Positions 36,856 to 46,530 are shown, numbered from the stretch's first letter. The stretch: DNA of 64,000 nucleotides from Arthrobacter oryzae (GCF_003634095.1 NZ_RBIR01000004.1:372001-436000), one strand, 5' to 3'. Numbers and translations: made by a program. Notes: generated by a model from the sequence alone, not told the origin.

Positions 36856-38460
36856 ATGACCAGCCAGCCCAACACCGGACCCGATTCAGCCGCCCAGGAT
36901 ATGAGTCCTGAGGAGATCCAGGCTGTTATCGACCGGATTCTCTCCAAGGACACCCCTGCCCCGAGCACGGGCCGCAGCGCAGGAACCGGTGCCGCCGCCG
37001 CACCCGGTACGGGCAGCAGTGGCCCGACGTCGGTGCTCGGCAAGGCACAGGCCATCTCGCGCCTGGATGAGGTCTACACCAATTTCGACGGCGACCAGCA
37101 AGATCTCGAGGAACGCCATGCGCTGCGCCGCAAGGCCGGGCTGTCCACAGAACTCGAAGATGTCACCGAGGTCGAGTATCGGCAGTTGCGACTTGAGCGC
37201 GTTGTTTTGGCCGGACTCTGGAGCGAAGGCACCCTCGCAGACGCCGAGAATTCGCTGCGCGAACTTGCTGCACTCGCCGAAACAGCCGGCTCGGAGGTCC
37301 TGGACGGGCTGGTCCAGCGGCGTGCCAAGCCTGACCCCGGAACCTTCCTGGGGTCCGGTAAGGCGCAGGAACTCAAAGCCATCGTGATGTCCACGGGCGC
37401 CGACACCGTAGTTGTCGATGCCGAACTGGCCCCCTCGCAGCGACGCGGCCTGGAGGACATCGTCAAGGTCAAAGTCATTGACCGCACGGCGCTGATCCTG
37501 GACATCTTCGCGCAGCATGCAAAAAGCCGCGAAGGCAAGGCGCAGGTGGAACTGGCCCAGCTCGAATACCTGCTCCCGCGTCTGCGCGGCTGGGGCGAGT
37601 CGATGTCCCGCCAGGCCGGTGGCCAGGTGGGCGGCGCCGGCGCCGGCATGGGTTCGCGCGGTCCCGGTGAAACGAAGATCGAACTGGACCGGCGGCGGAT
37701 CCGTACCCGGATGGCCAAGCTGCGGCGTGAAATCGCCGCGATGAAGCCCGCCCGGGAAACGAAGCGGGCCAACCGCCGTCGTAATGCCGTGCCTTCAGTG
37801 GCGATCGCGGGGTACACCAACGCCGGAAAGTCCTCGTTGCTGAACCGGCTGACTGACGCCGGCGTCCTGGTGGAGAATGCCCTGTTCGCCACCCTGGATC
37901 CCACCGTCCGCAAGGCCGAAACCGCAGACGGACTGGGCTACACCCTGGCAGACACGGTCGGCTTTGTCCGTTCGCTGCCCACCCAGCTCGTGGAGGCGTT
38001 CCGCTCCACCTTGGAAGAGGTGGCGGACTCGGACCTGATCCTGCACGTCGTGGACGCATCGCACCCTGATCCCGAGGGCCAGATCGCCGCAGTCCGGGCG
38101 GTCTTCAGCGATGTCGATGCCCGCAAGGTCCCCGAGATCATTGTCCTGAACAAGGCCGATGCCGCCGACCCGTTCGTGCTCGAACGGCTCAAGCAGCGCG
38201 AACCGCGCCACGTGGTGGTCTCCGCACGCACGGGCGAGGGCATCCCGGAACTGCTCAAGGCCATCAGCGACGGCATTCCGCGGCCGGGCGTGCGGCTCGA
38301 ACTGTTGATTCCGTACAACCGCGGGGACCTGCTCAACAAGCTCCACGAGACCGACGCCGAGATCCTCAGCCTCGACCACGAGGAAACCGGGACCCGGGCC
38401 GTGGTGATGGTGCGCGAAGGACTCGCCGCTGAACTGGATCCCTTCATCAGCAATGACTGA
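36856..38460 (+). CDS. hflX: GTPase HflX
   Basis: 534 residues from the ATG at 36856. HflX binds the 50S subunit and splits stalled 70S ribosomes. The N-terminal HflX domain has the LGSGKAQEL and GRGPGE-like GSRGPGETKIELDRRRIR segments; the GTPase has G1 GYTNAGKSSLLN (near 318), G3 DTVGFVRSLP and G4 NKAD. The nearer Shine-Dalgarno AAGGAG lies only 3 nt from this ATG. The in-frame ATG at 36766 has AGGAGG at 5 nt and would add 30 residues; the choice is open. The stop overlaps the helicase start by 8 bp. Confidence 0.94.
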   Translation: MTSQPNTGPDSAAQDMSPEEIQAVIDRILSKDTPAPSTGRSAGTGAAAAPGTGSSGPTSVLGKAQAISRLDEVYTNFDGDQQDLEERHALRRKAGLSTELEDVTEVEYRQLRLERVVLAGLWSEGTLADAENSLRELAALAETAGSEVLDGLVQRRAKPDPGTFLGSGKAQELKAIVMSTGADTVVVDAELAPSQRRGLEDIVKVKVIDRTALILDIFAQHAKSREGKAQVELAQLEYLLPRLRGWGESMSRQAGGQVGGAGAGMGSRGPGETKIELDRRRIRTRMAKLRREIAAMKPARETKRANRRRNAVPSVAIAGYTNAGKSSLLNRLTDAGVLVENALFATLDPTVRKAETADGLGYTLADTVGFVRSLPTQLVEAFRSTLEEVADSDLILHVVDASHPDPEGQIAAVRAVFSDVDARKVPEIIVLNKADAADPFVLERLKQREPRHVVVSARTGEGIPELLKAISDGIPRPGVRLELLIPYNRGDLLNKLHETDAEILSLDHEETGTRAVVMVREGLAAELDPFISND

Positions 38461-40681
38461 GGCCGCCCTGAACACGGCTGACGCCGAAGCGGCAGTCCCG
38501 GCGGACGAGACCGGCGGCGGCCGTGCTGAACCCTCCGACAGGGTCGGGGACGGCGCTGCGGGGGAAGGCGCTGCGGGTAAGGGCGCTGCCGGGGAAGGCA
38601 CTATGGGGGAAGGTGCTGCGGGTAAGGGCGCTGCAGTGAAGGCCGCGGGCGGCGAGGAGTTCGTAGTTGAACTGCTCGACCGTGCCGTGTCCGGCATGGG
38701 CGGCCAGAGCCGCGACGGCCAGCACGAAATGGCCCGGCAGGTGGCGCGCGCGATCGACAGCGGCGACCACCTGCTGGTCCAGGCCGGCACCGGCACCGGC
38801 AAGTCCCTGGCCTACCTGATTCCGCTGATCGCCCACTCGCTGACCAGCGACAAGCCCACCCTCGTCTCCACCGCCACCCTGGCGCTGCAAACGCAGATCG
38901 TCGGCCGGGACCTGCCCAGGCTGCTCAAGACCATCACGCCGGCGCTGGAACGGCCCGTGAAGGTGGCCCTGGTCAAGGGCCGGGCCAACTACGTGTGCCG
39001 GCACAAACTCGAGGGCGGGTTCCCGTCCGAGGAACCATCCGAGGGGCAGCTGTTCTCCCTCGGCGAGGACACGTCCGTGCCGCACTTCGCCGCTGCGCTG
39101 GGAGGACCGTCCTCCCAGCTCGGCAAGGAAGTGGTCCGCCTGCGTGAATGGGCCGAGGATACGGCGACGGGGGACCGCGACGAGCTCATGCCTGGTGTCA
39201 CCGACCGCGCCTGGCGCCAGGTGTCCGTAACGTCGATGGAGTGCCTCGGCGCCCAGAAATGCCCCCTCGCTGCCGAATGCTTCAGCGAGCTGGCACGGCA
39301 GAACGCAGCGGACGCCGACGTCGTCGTCACCAACCACGCCATGCTTGCCGTCAGCGCCTTCGAAGGCCTGGCGGTGCTGCCCGAATACGACGTCGTGGTG
39401 GTGGACGAAGCGCACGAACTTCAGGACCGGGTGACAGGCGCGGTCTCCGGCCAGCTCTCGGTGGCGATGGTGCATGCCGCCGCTTCGGGCGCCCGCAAGC
39501 ACACGGGCATCACTGTGGATGCGCTGAACAATGCCGCCTCCCATCTGGAAATGGCGATCGACGGCGTCCCCAGCGGGCTGATGCCCAACGGGCTGAACAG
39601 TGAACAGCTGGACTGCATCGACCAGTTGCGCGACGCCTGCCGTGCCGCACTGTCTGATTCCAAGGGGGACAGCTCCGTGTCGGCCGACGGCGGACGGCAG
39701 CTGGCCCGGTCGCGCCTGATGGTCATCCTGGAACTTTGCGAACGGCTCCTGGCCGCGCGGGAGAACCGCGAGGTCGTCTGGTTCTCCCGCAACAGCAGCT
39801 TCGACCCGGCCCAGGGCTACTCCCAGCCGGACGAGAGTGCGCCGGCGTTGGTCAATGTTGCTCCGCTAAGCGTGGCGGGGCGTCTGCGTGAGGGACTCTT
39901 CGCGGACCACACGGTCATCCTGACGTCGGCCACGCTGGCCATCGGAGCGGCGTTCGAACCTGCCGCCGGGGGCCTCGGCCTTGTGGGGAACGGCGCACCG
40001 AGCTGGACCGGCGTCGATGTCGGATCACCCTTCGACTACCCCAAACAGGGCATCCTCTATGTTGCCCGGCACCTGCCCAAGCCCGGCCGCGGGACGTCCC
40101 CTGAGGCGTTGGACGAACTTGAGAAGCTGATCCGTGCGTCCGGGGGCGGCGCCCTGTGCCTGTTCTCATCGCGGCGCGCGGCGGAGGAGGCGGCCGAGGC
40201 CATGCGGCCCCGGCTGGACGTCAGCATCCTGTGCCAGGGGGAGTCCAGCATGACAGCGCTGGTGCGGCAGTTTGCCGACGAACCCGACACATGTTTGTTC
40301 GGAACCATGTCCCTCTGGCAGGGGGTGGACGTTCCCGGGGTGTCCTGCCGCCTGGTGGTCATTGACCGGATTCCGTTCCCGCGGCCGGACGACCCGCTCA
40401 TGACGGCGCGTTCCCGGGCCGTGGCCCAAGCCGGAGGCAACGGCTTCATGTCAGTTTCGGCGACGCACGCCGCGATCCGCCTCGCGCAGGGTGCCGGCCG
40501 GCTGATCCGCTCGACCTCGGACAAGGGTGTGGTGGCGGTGCTGGACTCCAGACTGTCAACGGAGCGTTACGGCGGGTTCCTCCGCGCCGCCCTTCCGCCT
40601 TTCTGGCCGACCACCGATCAGTCAATCGCCGTGGCCGCACTGCAGCGCCTGGCGAAGGAACCCGGACAGCCGGCCAAGTAG
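38453..40681 (+). CDS. dinG: DinG/XPD-type ATP-dependent DNA helicase
   Basis: 742 residues. A superfamily 2 helicase with Walker A GTGTGKSLAYLIP, DEAH box VVVDEAHELQDR, and a cysteine set in YVCRHKLEGG and MECLGAQKCPLAAEC that likely binds a 4Fe-4S cluster. Late motifs include FGTMSLWQGVDVPG and QGAGRLIRS. About 60 N-terminal residues are Gly/Ala/Lys/Glu repeats (GAAGKGAAGEG) coded by imperfect tandem DNA repeats (38550-38645). DinG-type helicases unwind R-loops and replication forks. It lies just upstream of lexA; no SOS box is seen in front of it because it is in the hflX transcript. Confidence 0.92.
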   Translation: MTEAALNTADAEAAVPADETGGGRAEPSDRVGDGAAGEGAAGKGAAGEGTMGEGAAGKGAAVKAAGGEEFVVELLDRAVSGMGGQSRDGQHEMARQVARAIDSGDHLLVQAGTGTGKSLAYLIPLIAHSLTSDKPTLVSTATLALQTQIVGRDLPRLLKTITPALERPVKVALVKGRANYVCRHKLEGGFPSEEPSEGQLFSLGEDTSVPHFAAALGGPSSQLGKEVVRLREWAEDTATGDRDELMPGVTDRAWRQVSVTSMECLGAQKCPLAAECFSELARQNAADADVVVTNHAMLAVSAFEGLAVLPEYDVVVVDEAHELQDRVTGAVSGQLSVAMVHAAASGARKHTGITVDALNNAASHLEMAIDGVPSGLMPNGLNSEQLDCIDQLRDACRAALSDSKGDSSVSADGGRQLARSRLMVILELCERLLAARENREVVWFSRNSSFDPAQGYSQPDESAPALVNVAPLSVAGRLREGLFADHTVILTSATLAIGAAFEPAAGGLGLVGNGAPSWTGVDVGSPFDYPKQGILYVARHLPKPGRGTSPEALDELEKLIRASGGGALCLFSSRRAAEEAAEAMRPRLDVSILCQGESSMTALVRQFADEPDTCLFGTMSLWQGVDVPGVSCRLVVIDRIPFPRPDDPLMTARSRAVAQAGGNGFMSVSATHAAIRLAQGAGRLIRSTSDKGVVAVLDSRLSTERYGGFLRAALPPFWPTTDQSIAVAALQRLAKEPGQPAK

Positions 40682-40689
40682 GCCGGTGC

Positions 40690-41208
40690 GGGGAGTCAAC
40701 TGCCGGGCGATAACTGCCGGGCGATAACTGCCGGGCGGGGGCCCGGAGCCGGGCGCAGCCGGCGGAGCCGACGGAGCGTGACGCTCCTGCCCGGTTGCTT
40801 TCCGTCTTCCTCCGGGCGCCCGCGGAATACCGGCGTCGTCTGGGGACCGGTGGGCCCTGCACCAGGAGTAACCGGGCAGGAACGCACGAGGGCCCCGTCC
40901 GACGTCGTCCGGGGACCGGTGGCCCTTCTGCCGCGAGTAACCGGGCAGGAACCCACGAGGGTCCCGCCCGGCGTCGTCCAGGGACGAGTGGGCCGCTGTG
41001 CGGGGCGTCAACTGCCGGGCGTTAGCTGCTGGCGCCCGGAGCCCGACGCAGCCGGCGGAGCGTGACGCTCCTGCCCGGTTGCTTTCCGTCCTCCTCCGGG
41101 CGCCCGCGGAATACCGGCGTCGTCCGGGGACCAGTGACCCTTCTGCCGGGAGTAACCGGGCAGGAACGCACGAGGGCCCCGTCCGACGTCGGACGGGGCC
41201 CTCGTGCG
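40690..41208. repeat. Non-coding repeat array between dinG and lexA
   Basis: Blocks recur: three 14-bp units AACTGCCGGGCGAT from 40698; a block starting GGAGCGTGACGCTCC at 40773 and again at 41057, nearly identical over about 73 bp; and a 42-bp block starting GAGTAACCGGGCAGG at 40866 and 41150 (identical) with a degenerate copy at 40935. The last copy forms the left half of the lexA terminator palindrome. ORFs here are repeat-driven and not convincing. Confidence 0.8.
41167..41208 (-). terminator. Perfect 42-bp palindrome after lexA
   Basis: 21-nt arms meet without spacer at 41187/41188 (centre CCGAC-GTCGG). It lies 16 bp beyond the lexA stop and would form a very stable hairpin. Confidence 0.85.
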
Positions 41209-41224
41209 CTGGTGCTGTCGGGCT

Positions 41225-41974
41225 TTACAGGGAGCGGAGGACCGAGACGACCTTGCCCATGATGACGGCGTGGTCGCCGAGGATGGGCTCGTACTGGGTG
41301 TTCTGCGGCAGGAGCCAGGTGTGGCCGTCCCGCTGCCGGAACGTCTTGACGGTGGCTTCATCGTCCAGCAGCGCGGCAACAATGTCGCCGTTCATGGCAT
41401 CACCCTGGCGGCGGACAACCACCCAGTCGCCGTCGCAGATGGCGGCGTCAATCATCGAGTCGCCCGCCACTTTGAGCATGAAGAGCTCGCCATGACCCAC
41501 GAGTTGGCGCGGCAGGGGCATGACGTCTTCCACCACCTGGTCGGCGAGGATGGGGCCGCCGGCCGCGATCCGGCCGACCAGCGGTACCATTGCCGTGTCG
41601 GTGGCGCTGGCGAGCTCAGTCACGGACAGGCCGCCGACGGCGCGCAGGCCACTGGACTTCTCGACTCCGGAAATGGACGTGGTTCCCTCGTCCAGGGTCA
41701 GCGGCATGAGCACTTCCATTGCCCGCGGGCGCTTCGGGTCGCGCCGCAAGTAGCCGAGTTTTTCAAGCTGGGAGAGCTGATGGGTGACGCTCGACAAGCT
41801 GGCTAGCCCAACGGTGTCGCCGATCTCCCGCATCGAAGGCGGGTAGCCGTTGTCCGTGACGGAACGCTGGATCGTCTCTAGGATCTTCTTCTGCCGGACG
41901 GTGAGGCTCTTAGGGGCCCGTGCGGGCTGGGCGCCCCGTGAGGTGGCCCTGCCGCCGGTGGCTTGTGCTGCCAT
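41225..41974 (-). CDS. lexA: SOS repressor LexA
   Basis: 249 residues. N-terminal winged helix (about 22-90) with [23 protein letters not shown]. Self-cleavage site Ala-Gly within RIAAGGP, catalytic Ser in [10 protein letters not shown] and Lys in DEATVKTF complete the peptidase dyad. It represses DNA-damage genes until RecA filaments stimulate cleavage. LexA-box-like sequences at 42130 and 42197 suggest autoregulation. The divergent LysM gene and the dinG neighbour reproduce the usual actinobacterial lexA locus. Confidence 0.96.
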   Translation of the reverse strand: MAAQATGGRATSRGAQPARAPKSLTVRQKKILETIQRSVTDNGYPPSMREIGDTVGLASLSSVTHQLSQLEKLGYLRRDPKRPRAMEVLMPLTLDEGTTSISGVEKSSGLRAVGGLSVTELASATDTAMVPLVGRIAAGGPILADQVVEDVMPLPRQLVGHGELFMLKVAGDSMIDAAICDGDWVVVRRQGDAMNGDIVAALLDDEATVKTFRQRDGHTWLLPQNTQYEPILGDHAVIMGKVVSVLRSL

Positions 41975-42329
41975 GTTTCGCCAACGCCTTTCCGTTTCAC
42001 CCGGCCGCCGTGGCTGCTGTCGCCGGGTACTTCCGGCCTGAAATGTCAGACCCGCCTGATCAACTACCGATGAACGAGTTCACGAGTGGTTGTTCCCTCC
42101 CTCAAAAGTAGGCCAGCCGCAGAACTTTTTCAAACATTTGTTCTAGCGAGTCTCGACATCGTTCGTTATTAAGTGCTAAAACAGAACAAGCAGGATTCGA
42201 ATATGTATTCGATTCCGGGATGCAGGCTTTGCGAACATCGTTAGGTTCTATGTTCGAAGATTAGGTCGGTTGGCGGCGCGTATATGGAGTACGCCGGGCG
42301 GCAACGTATGGTCCAGGAGGGCTCAATTC
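41975..42329. promoter_or_regulatory. Divergent lexA / LysM control region
   Basis: Three palindromic elements occur: TCAAACATTTGTTCTA (42130-42145, two mismatches to the SOS consensus), TCGAATATGTATTCGA (42197-42212, symmetric two mismatches), and the spaced inverted repeat CGAACAT-N11-ATGTTCG (42232-42256). TATGTT at 42249-42254 and TATGGT at 42307-42312 are candidate -10 boxes for the LysM gene. The region is AT-rich compared with its surroundings. Confidence 0.65.
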
Positions 42330-42899
42330 ATGTCAGCAGCAAGCGCGGTACACGGCACGTTCGTCCGTAGCGTCAAGGATCACCGCGGCAGCGCAGGTCC
42401 CCGCCGAGCCGCCTATCAGGACGGCTTCGCCCAGCACGACGGCGCTGCCGGCCGGGGTGGCTCGGGCTACGGAAACGTCTATCCGATCAACGCGGGCCGC
42501 CGCGAGTCCGTGTCGACGTCCGCGCCGTCAACGCTGCCGGCCATGGGCTCTGTGGGACGTCAGGGGAAGGCGGGGCTTGAGAAGCAGCCGCCGCTGCGGC
42601 TTACCCGGCGCGGACGCTTCGTCTTCTTCGGTGTCCCGCTGATCCTGCTGGCGGCATTTCTGCTCTCGCTCAGCGGATTTCTCAACGCGCCGGCGAAGGC
42701 CGCAGATTCCGCCGACCAACTCTCGGTGACGCCGACTGTCTCCGTGACAGTGCAGCCGGGGGAGTCGCTCTGGGCCATTGCGGGGTCCGTGGCGCCGGGG
42801 CGTGATCCCCGCGATGTCGTTGCCGATATCGTGCAGCTGAACAACCTGGACGCCGCGCGCGTGATGCCGGGCCAGCAGCTCTTCGTCCCGGCCAAATAA
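42330..42899 (+). CDS. Membrane-anchored LysM protein, probable SOS cell-division inhibitor
   Basis: 189 residues from the ATG at 42330, with AGGAGG 9 nt upstream. A basic, disordered N-terminal part (1-95) is followed by one membrane helix (about 97-119) and an extracellular LysM domain (about 138-187: VTVQPGESLWAIAGSV ... RVMPGQQLFVP). One helix plus LysM, divergent from lexA behind SOS boxes, is the arrangement of B. subtilis YneA and M. tuberculosis ChiZ (Rv2719c); C. glutamicum DivS occupies the same place. It probably delays septation during DNA damage. Confidence 0.85.
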   Translation: MSAASAVHGTFVRSVKDHRGSAGPRRAAYQDGFAQHDGAAGRGGSGYGNVYPINAGRRESVSTSAPSTLPAMGSVGRQGKAGLEKQPPLRLTRRGRFVFFGVPLILLAAFLLSLSGFLNAPAKAADSADQLSVTPTVSVTVQPGESLWAIAGSVAPGRDPRDVVADIVQLNNLDAARVMPGQQLFVPAK

Positions 42900-42955
42900 C
42901 GTCCCGTAAGCGGCGTCGCGGGCGTCACAGTTTCAGCGCTCGTCGCGCAAGCACT

Positions 42956-42961
42956 TAAACT
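42956..42961 (+). promoter_or_regulatory. -10 element for leaderless hisC
   Basis: TAAACT, six bases (GGTCAC), then the hisC GTG at 42968. Confidence 0.45.
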
Positions 42962-42967
42962 GGTCAC

Positions 42968-44086
42968 GTGACCGACCAGCTTGAGCGCCTCAACCGCCTG
43001 CCCCTCCGAACCAATCTCCGCGGACTGCGCCCGTACGGCGCGCCCCAGTTGGACGTCCCCATCCTGCTTAACGTCAACGAGAACACCCACGGTGTCCCGG
43101 CCGACGTCCGGGCGGCCATCGCAGAAGCTGTAAGCGCCGCAGCCGCCGGGCTGAACCGCTACCCGGACCGGGAGTTCAGCGAACTGCGTGAAGCCCTCGC
43201 CGAGTACCTTGGCCATGGCCTGGACGCCGACAATATCTGGGCCGCGAACGGTTCCAACGAAGTCCTCCAGCAAATCCTCCAGGCCTTCGGCGGCCCCGGC
43301 CGGACCGCGCTCGGGTTCCCTCCCACGTACTCGATGTACCCGCTGCTGGCCGCCGGGACTGATACCGAGTACGTCGTCGGGGTCCGCGCGGCGGACTACG
43401 GCCTCAGTGCGGAATCGGCGGCCCGGCAGGTCCGGGAACTTCAGCCCAACATCGTTTTCCTCTGCTCCCCTAACAACCCCACCGGCACCGGGCTGGGACT
43501 TGATGTGGTCGAGGCCGTTTACGAGGCCGGCGAGGCCAGCCAGACGATCGTGATCGTCGACGAGGCCTACCACGAATTTGCCCACGACGGCACGCCCAGT
43601 GCCCTCACACTGCTGCCCGGCAGGGAGCGGCTCATCGTCTCGCGGACCATGAGCAAGGCGTTCGCCCTTGCCGGCGCGCGCCTGGGCTACATGGCCGCGG
43701 CCCCGGAAGTCGCCGACGCCCTCCGCCTGGTCCGCCTTCCGTACCACCTCTCCGCCATCACCCAGGCAACAGCCCTTGCTGCCCTGAACCACCGGGTGGC
43801 ACTCATGGCGGACGTCGAAGACATCAAACGCCAGCGCGACCGCATTGTGTCGGAACTGATCCGGCTGGGCCTCAAGCCGGCCGCCTCTGATTCGAACTAC
43901 GTGTTCTTCGGCGGACTCGAAAACCCCCACGAAGTCTGGCAGCGCCTCCTGGACGCCGGAGTTCTGATCCGCGACGTCGGCATCCCCGGGCACCTTCGCG
44001 TGACCGCCGGCACTGAGACGGAAACCACAGCCTTCCTCGAAAGCCTCGAGCGCATCCTGACCAGCCCGGCAAAGCCGCAGGCCTAG
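42968..44086 (+). CDS. hisC: Histidinol-phosphate aminotransferase
   Basis: 372 residues. This PLP enzyme converts imidazole acetol phosphate to histidinol phosphate. Features: [33 protein letters not shown] and the Schiff-base Lys in [17 protein letters not shown]. First gene of a his cluster; hisB follows after 70 bp. hisD and hisG, hisF, hisI, hisE are not in the window. Confidence 0.95.
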   Translation: MTDQLERLNRLPLRTNLRGLRPYGAPQLDVPILLNVNENTHGVPADVRAAIAEAVSAAAAGLNRYPDREFSELREALAEYLGHGLDADNIWAANGSNEVLQQILQAFGGPGRTALGFPPTYSMYPLLAAGTDTEYVVGVRAADYGLSAESAARQVRELQPNIVFLCSPNNPTGTGLGLDVVEAVYEAGEASQTIVIVDEAYHEFAHDGTPSALTLLPGRERLIVSRTMSKAFALAGARLGYMAAAPEVADALRLVRLPYHLSAITQATALAALNHRVALMADVEDIKRQRDRIVSELIRLGLKPAASDSNYVFFGGLENPHEVWQRLLDAGVLIRDVGIPGHLRVTAGTETETTAFLESLERILTSPAKPQA

Positions 44087-44156
44087 ACTTATCGGGGAGC
44101 CAGAGCGCCCCGCCAGACTGCCCAGCACGCTGCCTTCTCCCAAAGGACACATCTAC

Positions 44157-44783
44157 ATGAGCAACACCGGATCCACCGCCGCCGAGGGCCGGACCGCACG
44201 CATGGAACGGACCACCAGTGAGTCCTCGGTGCTGGTCGAGATCAACCTGGACGGCACAGGGGTCTCGGACATCAGCACGTCGGTCCCGTTCTACGACCAC
44301 ATGCTGACGGCACTGAGCAAGCACTCCCTCATTGACATGACCGTCAAGGCCACGGGCGACACCCACATCGATGTCCACCACACCGTCGAGGACGTGGCCA
44401 TCACATTCGGCGAGGTGCTGCGGACCGCCCTGGGCAACAAGGCCGGCATACGCCGCTTCGGCGAGGCGACCGTTCCCCTGGACGAGGCCCTGGCACAAGC
44501 CGTCGTCGACGTCTCAGGCCGGCCGTACCTGGTTCACGCCGGGGAACCTGCAGGCCAGGAATACCACCTGATCGGCGGCCACTTCACCGGCTCGCTGACC
44601 CGCCACGTCTTCGAGGCAATCACGCTTCACGCAGGAATCTGCCTGCACATGAACGTCACCGCCGGACGCGATCCCCACCACATCGTGGAGGCCCAGTTCA
44701 AGGCCTTTGCCCGTGCGCTGCGCGCGGCCGTGGAACCCGATCCCCGCGTCGAAGGCATCCCGTCCACCAAGGGCGCCTTGTGA
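44157..44783 (+). CDS. hisB: Imidazoleglycerol-phosphate dehydratase
   Basis: 208 residues, the monofunctional form. It dehydrates imidazole glycerol phosphate. Metal-binding motifs: [33 protein letters not shown] and the [15 protein letters not shown] end. AAAGGA lies before the ATG. It overlaps hisH by 4 bp. Confidence 0.96.
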   Translation: MSNTGSTAAEGRTARMERTTSESSVLVEINLDGTGVSDISTSVPFYDHMLTALSKHSLIDMTVKATGDTHIDVHHTVEDVAITFGEVLRTALGNKAGIRRFGEATVPLDEALAQAVVDVSGRPYLVHAGEPAGQEYHLIGGHFTGSLTRHVFEAITLHAGICLHMNVTAGRDPHHIVEAQFKAFARALRAAVEPDPRVEGIPSTKGAL

Positions 44784-45562
44784 CCGGCCCGACGCTCCGC
44801 GACGGCGCCATCATCGATCCAGTCGCCGGGACCAAGCCGGCATCCCCGGAGGGGAAGCCCACCGTAACGGTGCTGGACTACGGCTCGGGGAACGTCCGGT
44901 CCGCGGTGCGTGCGCTGGAGCGGGCCGGCGCCGAGGTCATCCTCAGCTCCAAACCTGCCGACGTCCTCAACGCCGACGGTCTGGTGGTCCCGGGCGTCGG
45001 CGCCTTCGAAACGGTCATGCGCGAACTCAAGGCCGTGGATGCCATCCGCATGATCGGCCGTCGCGTCGCCGGAGGCCGTCCGGTGCTGGCCATCTGCGTC
45101 GGGCTCCAGGTGTTGTTCGAGGCCGGCGTCGAGCATGGCACCGAGGCCGAGGGCATGGGGGAGTGGCCCGGCAAGGTCGAGTTGCTGCCCGCCGACGTCG
45201 TGCCGCACATGGGATGGAACACCGTGTCCGTTCCGGAAGGATCCAAGCTGTTCGCGGGCGTCGAGGGGGAGCGCTTCTACTTCGTGCACTCGTACGGTGT
45301 CCAGCACTGGGACTTCGACGTCATCCAGCCCCGGATGGCCGCACCCCTGGTCACCTGGTCCAAGCACGGAGCGCCGTTCATCGCGGCCGTGGAAAACGGA
45401 CCGCTGTGCGCCACCCAGTTCCACCCGGAGAAGTCCGGCGATGCCGGCGCCCGGCTGCTTCGCAACTGGGTCGAGGGCCTGCGCCGCCCCGCAGCCCCAT
45501 CAACCCCCGCAACCCTCGAGAGCACGGTCACGGAAACCGCCGACCCGGAACAGACCGCCTAG
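44780..45562 (+). CDS. hisH: Imidazole glycerol phosphate synthase subunit HisH
   Basis: 260 residues. A class I glutamine amidotransferase that feeds ammonia to HisF. The Cys nucleophile is in [11 protein letters not shown] and the His-Glu pair in [10 protein letters not shown]. Homology starts at [10 protein letters not shown] near residue 28, so there is an N-terminal extension of about 27 residues and a low-complexity C-terminal tail. The GTG lies in the hisB stop. Its partner hisF is not in the window. Confidence 0.94.
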   Translation: MTGPTLRDGAIIDPVAGTKPASPEGKPTVTVLDYGSGNVRSAVRALERAGAEVILSSKPADVLNADGLVVPGVGAFETVMRELKAVDAIRMIGRRVAGGRPVLAICVGLQVLFEAGVEHGTEAEGMGEWPGKVELLPADVVPHMGWNTVSVPEGSKLFAGVEGERFYFVHSYGVQHWDFDVIQPRMAAPLVTWSKHGAPFIAAVENGPLCATQFHPEKSGDAGARLLRNWVEGLRRPAAPSTPATLESTVTETADPEQTA

Positions 45563-45721
45563 ATGTGGTCTTTGGTGCTCATGGGCCTCGCCGGCCTCTT
45601 GGTTGGCGGCGCGATCTCCTTCCGGCAGCAGAAAAGTCCGCTCTGGGTGCAGATCGTGTTTTATGTCCTGGCCGGCATGTCGCTGCTCGCCGCCTATCTC
45701 CTGACCCTGCCGGCGTCCTGA
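45563..45721 (+). CDS. 52-residue two-helix membrane protein in the his cluster
   Basis: The ATG immediately follows the hisH stop. The product begins [20 protein letters not shown], has a short polar loop with RQQKSPLW, and a second hydrophobic helix ending LLTLPAS: a hairpin membrane protein. Tight packing between hisH and hisA (0 and 49 bp) suggests co-expression. Function unknown. A chance ORF is unlikely given two clean helices and the perfect junction. Confidence 0.65.
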   Translation: MWSLVLMGLAGLLVGGAISFRQQKSPLWVQIVFYVLAGMSLLAAYLLTLPAS

Positions 45722-45770
45722 CATCCCCCGCCGCGTTCCCGCCACCCACTCCCTAGCTGAGGATTCCACG

Positions 45771-46517
45771 ATGACCACCGAAACCCCGCTGCCCGTTCTT
45801 GAGCTCCTGCCCGCCGTCGACGTCGTCAACGGCCAGGCCGTCCGCCTCGTGCAAGGCGAGGCCGGCAGCGAGACGAGTTACGGCACCCCGCTGGAGGCCG
45901 CGCTTAACTGGCAGCAGCAGGGGGCTGAATGGGTGCATCTGGTGGACCTTGACGCCGCGTTCGGGCGCGGCTCCAACGCCGAGCTGCTGCGCGAGGTGGT
46001 GGGGCGGCTCGACATCAAGGTTGAGCTCTCCGGCGGCCTGCGAGACGACGAATCCCTCGAGAAGGCCCTCGACCTCGGCGTCGCCCGGGTCAATCTGGGC
46101 ACCGCGGCACTGGAGAACCCGGAGTGGACCGGCCGGGTGATCGAGCGTTTCGGCGACAAGATCGCCGTCGGCCTGGATGTCCGCGGCACCACCCTCGCCG
46201 GCCGTGGCTGGACCAAGGACGGCGGGGACCTCTGGGAGGTGCTGGGCCGGCTCGAGGACGCCGGCTGCGCCCGGTACGTCGTCACCGATGTGACCAAGGA
46301 CGGAACCCTCCAGGGCCCCAACGTCGAACTGCTGCGCCAGATGGTCGAAAAAACCGGCAAACCTGTGGTCGCCTCCGGCGGAATTTCCAGCCTCGAGGAT
46401 CTCAAAGTCCTCCGGTCCCTGGTGCCGCTCGGCGTCGAGGGCGCCATCATCGGCAAGGCCCTCTACAACGGCAACTTCACGCTGCCCGCAGCCCTCGACG
46501 TCGCCGGCCGCCGCTAG
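45771..46517 (+). CDS. priA: Phosphoribosyl isomerase A (HisA, probably bifunctional PriA)
   Basis: 248 residues, a (beta-alpha)8 barrel. It isomerises ProFAR in histidine synthesis; many actinobacterial enzymes also isomerise phosphoribosyl anthranilate (TrpF role). Features: [24 protein letters not shown], catalytic Asp in [30 protein letters not shown], the second catalytic Asp in [15 protein letters not shown], and [13 protein letters not shown]. No trpF is present in the window to decide between hisA and priA. Confidence 0.9.
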   Translation: MTTETPLPVLELLPAVDVVNGQAVRLVQGEAGSETSYGTPLEAALNWQQQGAEWVHLVDLDAAFGRGSNAELLREVVGRLDIKVELSGGLRDDESLEKALDLGVARVNLGTAALENPEWTGRVIERFGDKIAVGLDVRGTTLAGRGWTKDGGDLWEVLGRLEDAGCARYVVTDVTKDGTLQGPNVELLRQMVEKTGKPVVASGGISSLEDLKVLRSLVPLGVEGAIIGKALYNGNFTLPAALDVAGRR

Positions 46518-46530
46518 GCGGACAACGGTC

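Noticed and set aside
40690..41208. Plus- and minus-strand ORFs of 60-130 codons in the repeat region, and a possible CRISPR
   Set aside because: The ORFs follow the DNA repeats and lack start signals or protein-like composition; the repeats have no regular spacer length and no cas gene is near.
42232..42256. CGAACAT-N11-ATGTTCG as a canonical LexA box
   Set aside because: The half-sites match, but the 11-bp spacing does not fit the N4 consensus; kept only as a separate palindrome.
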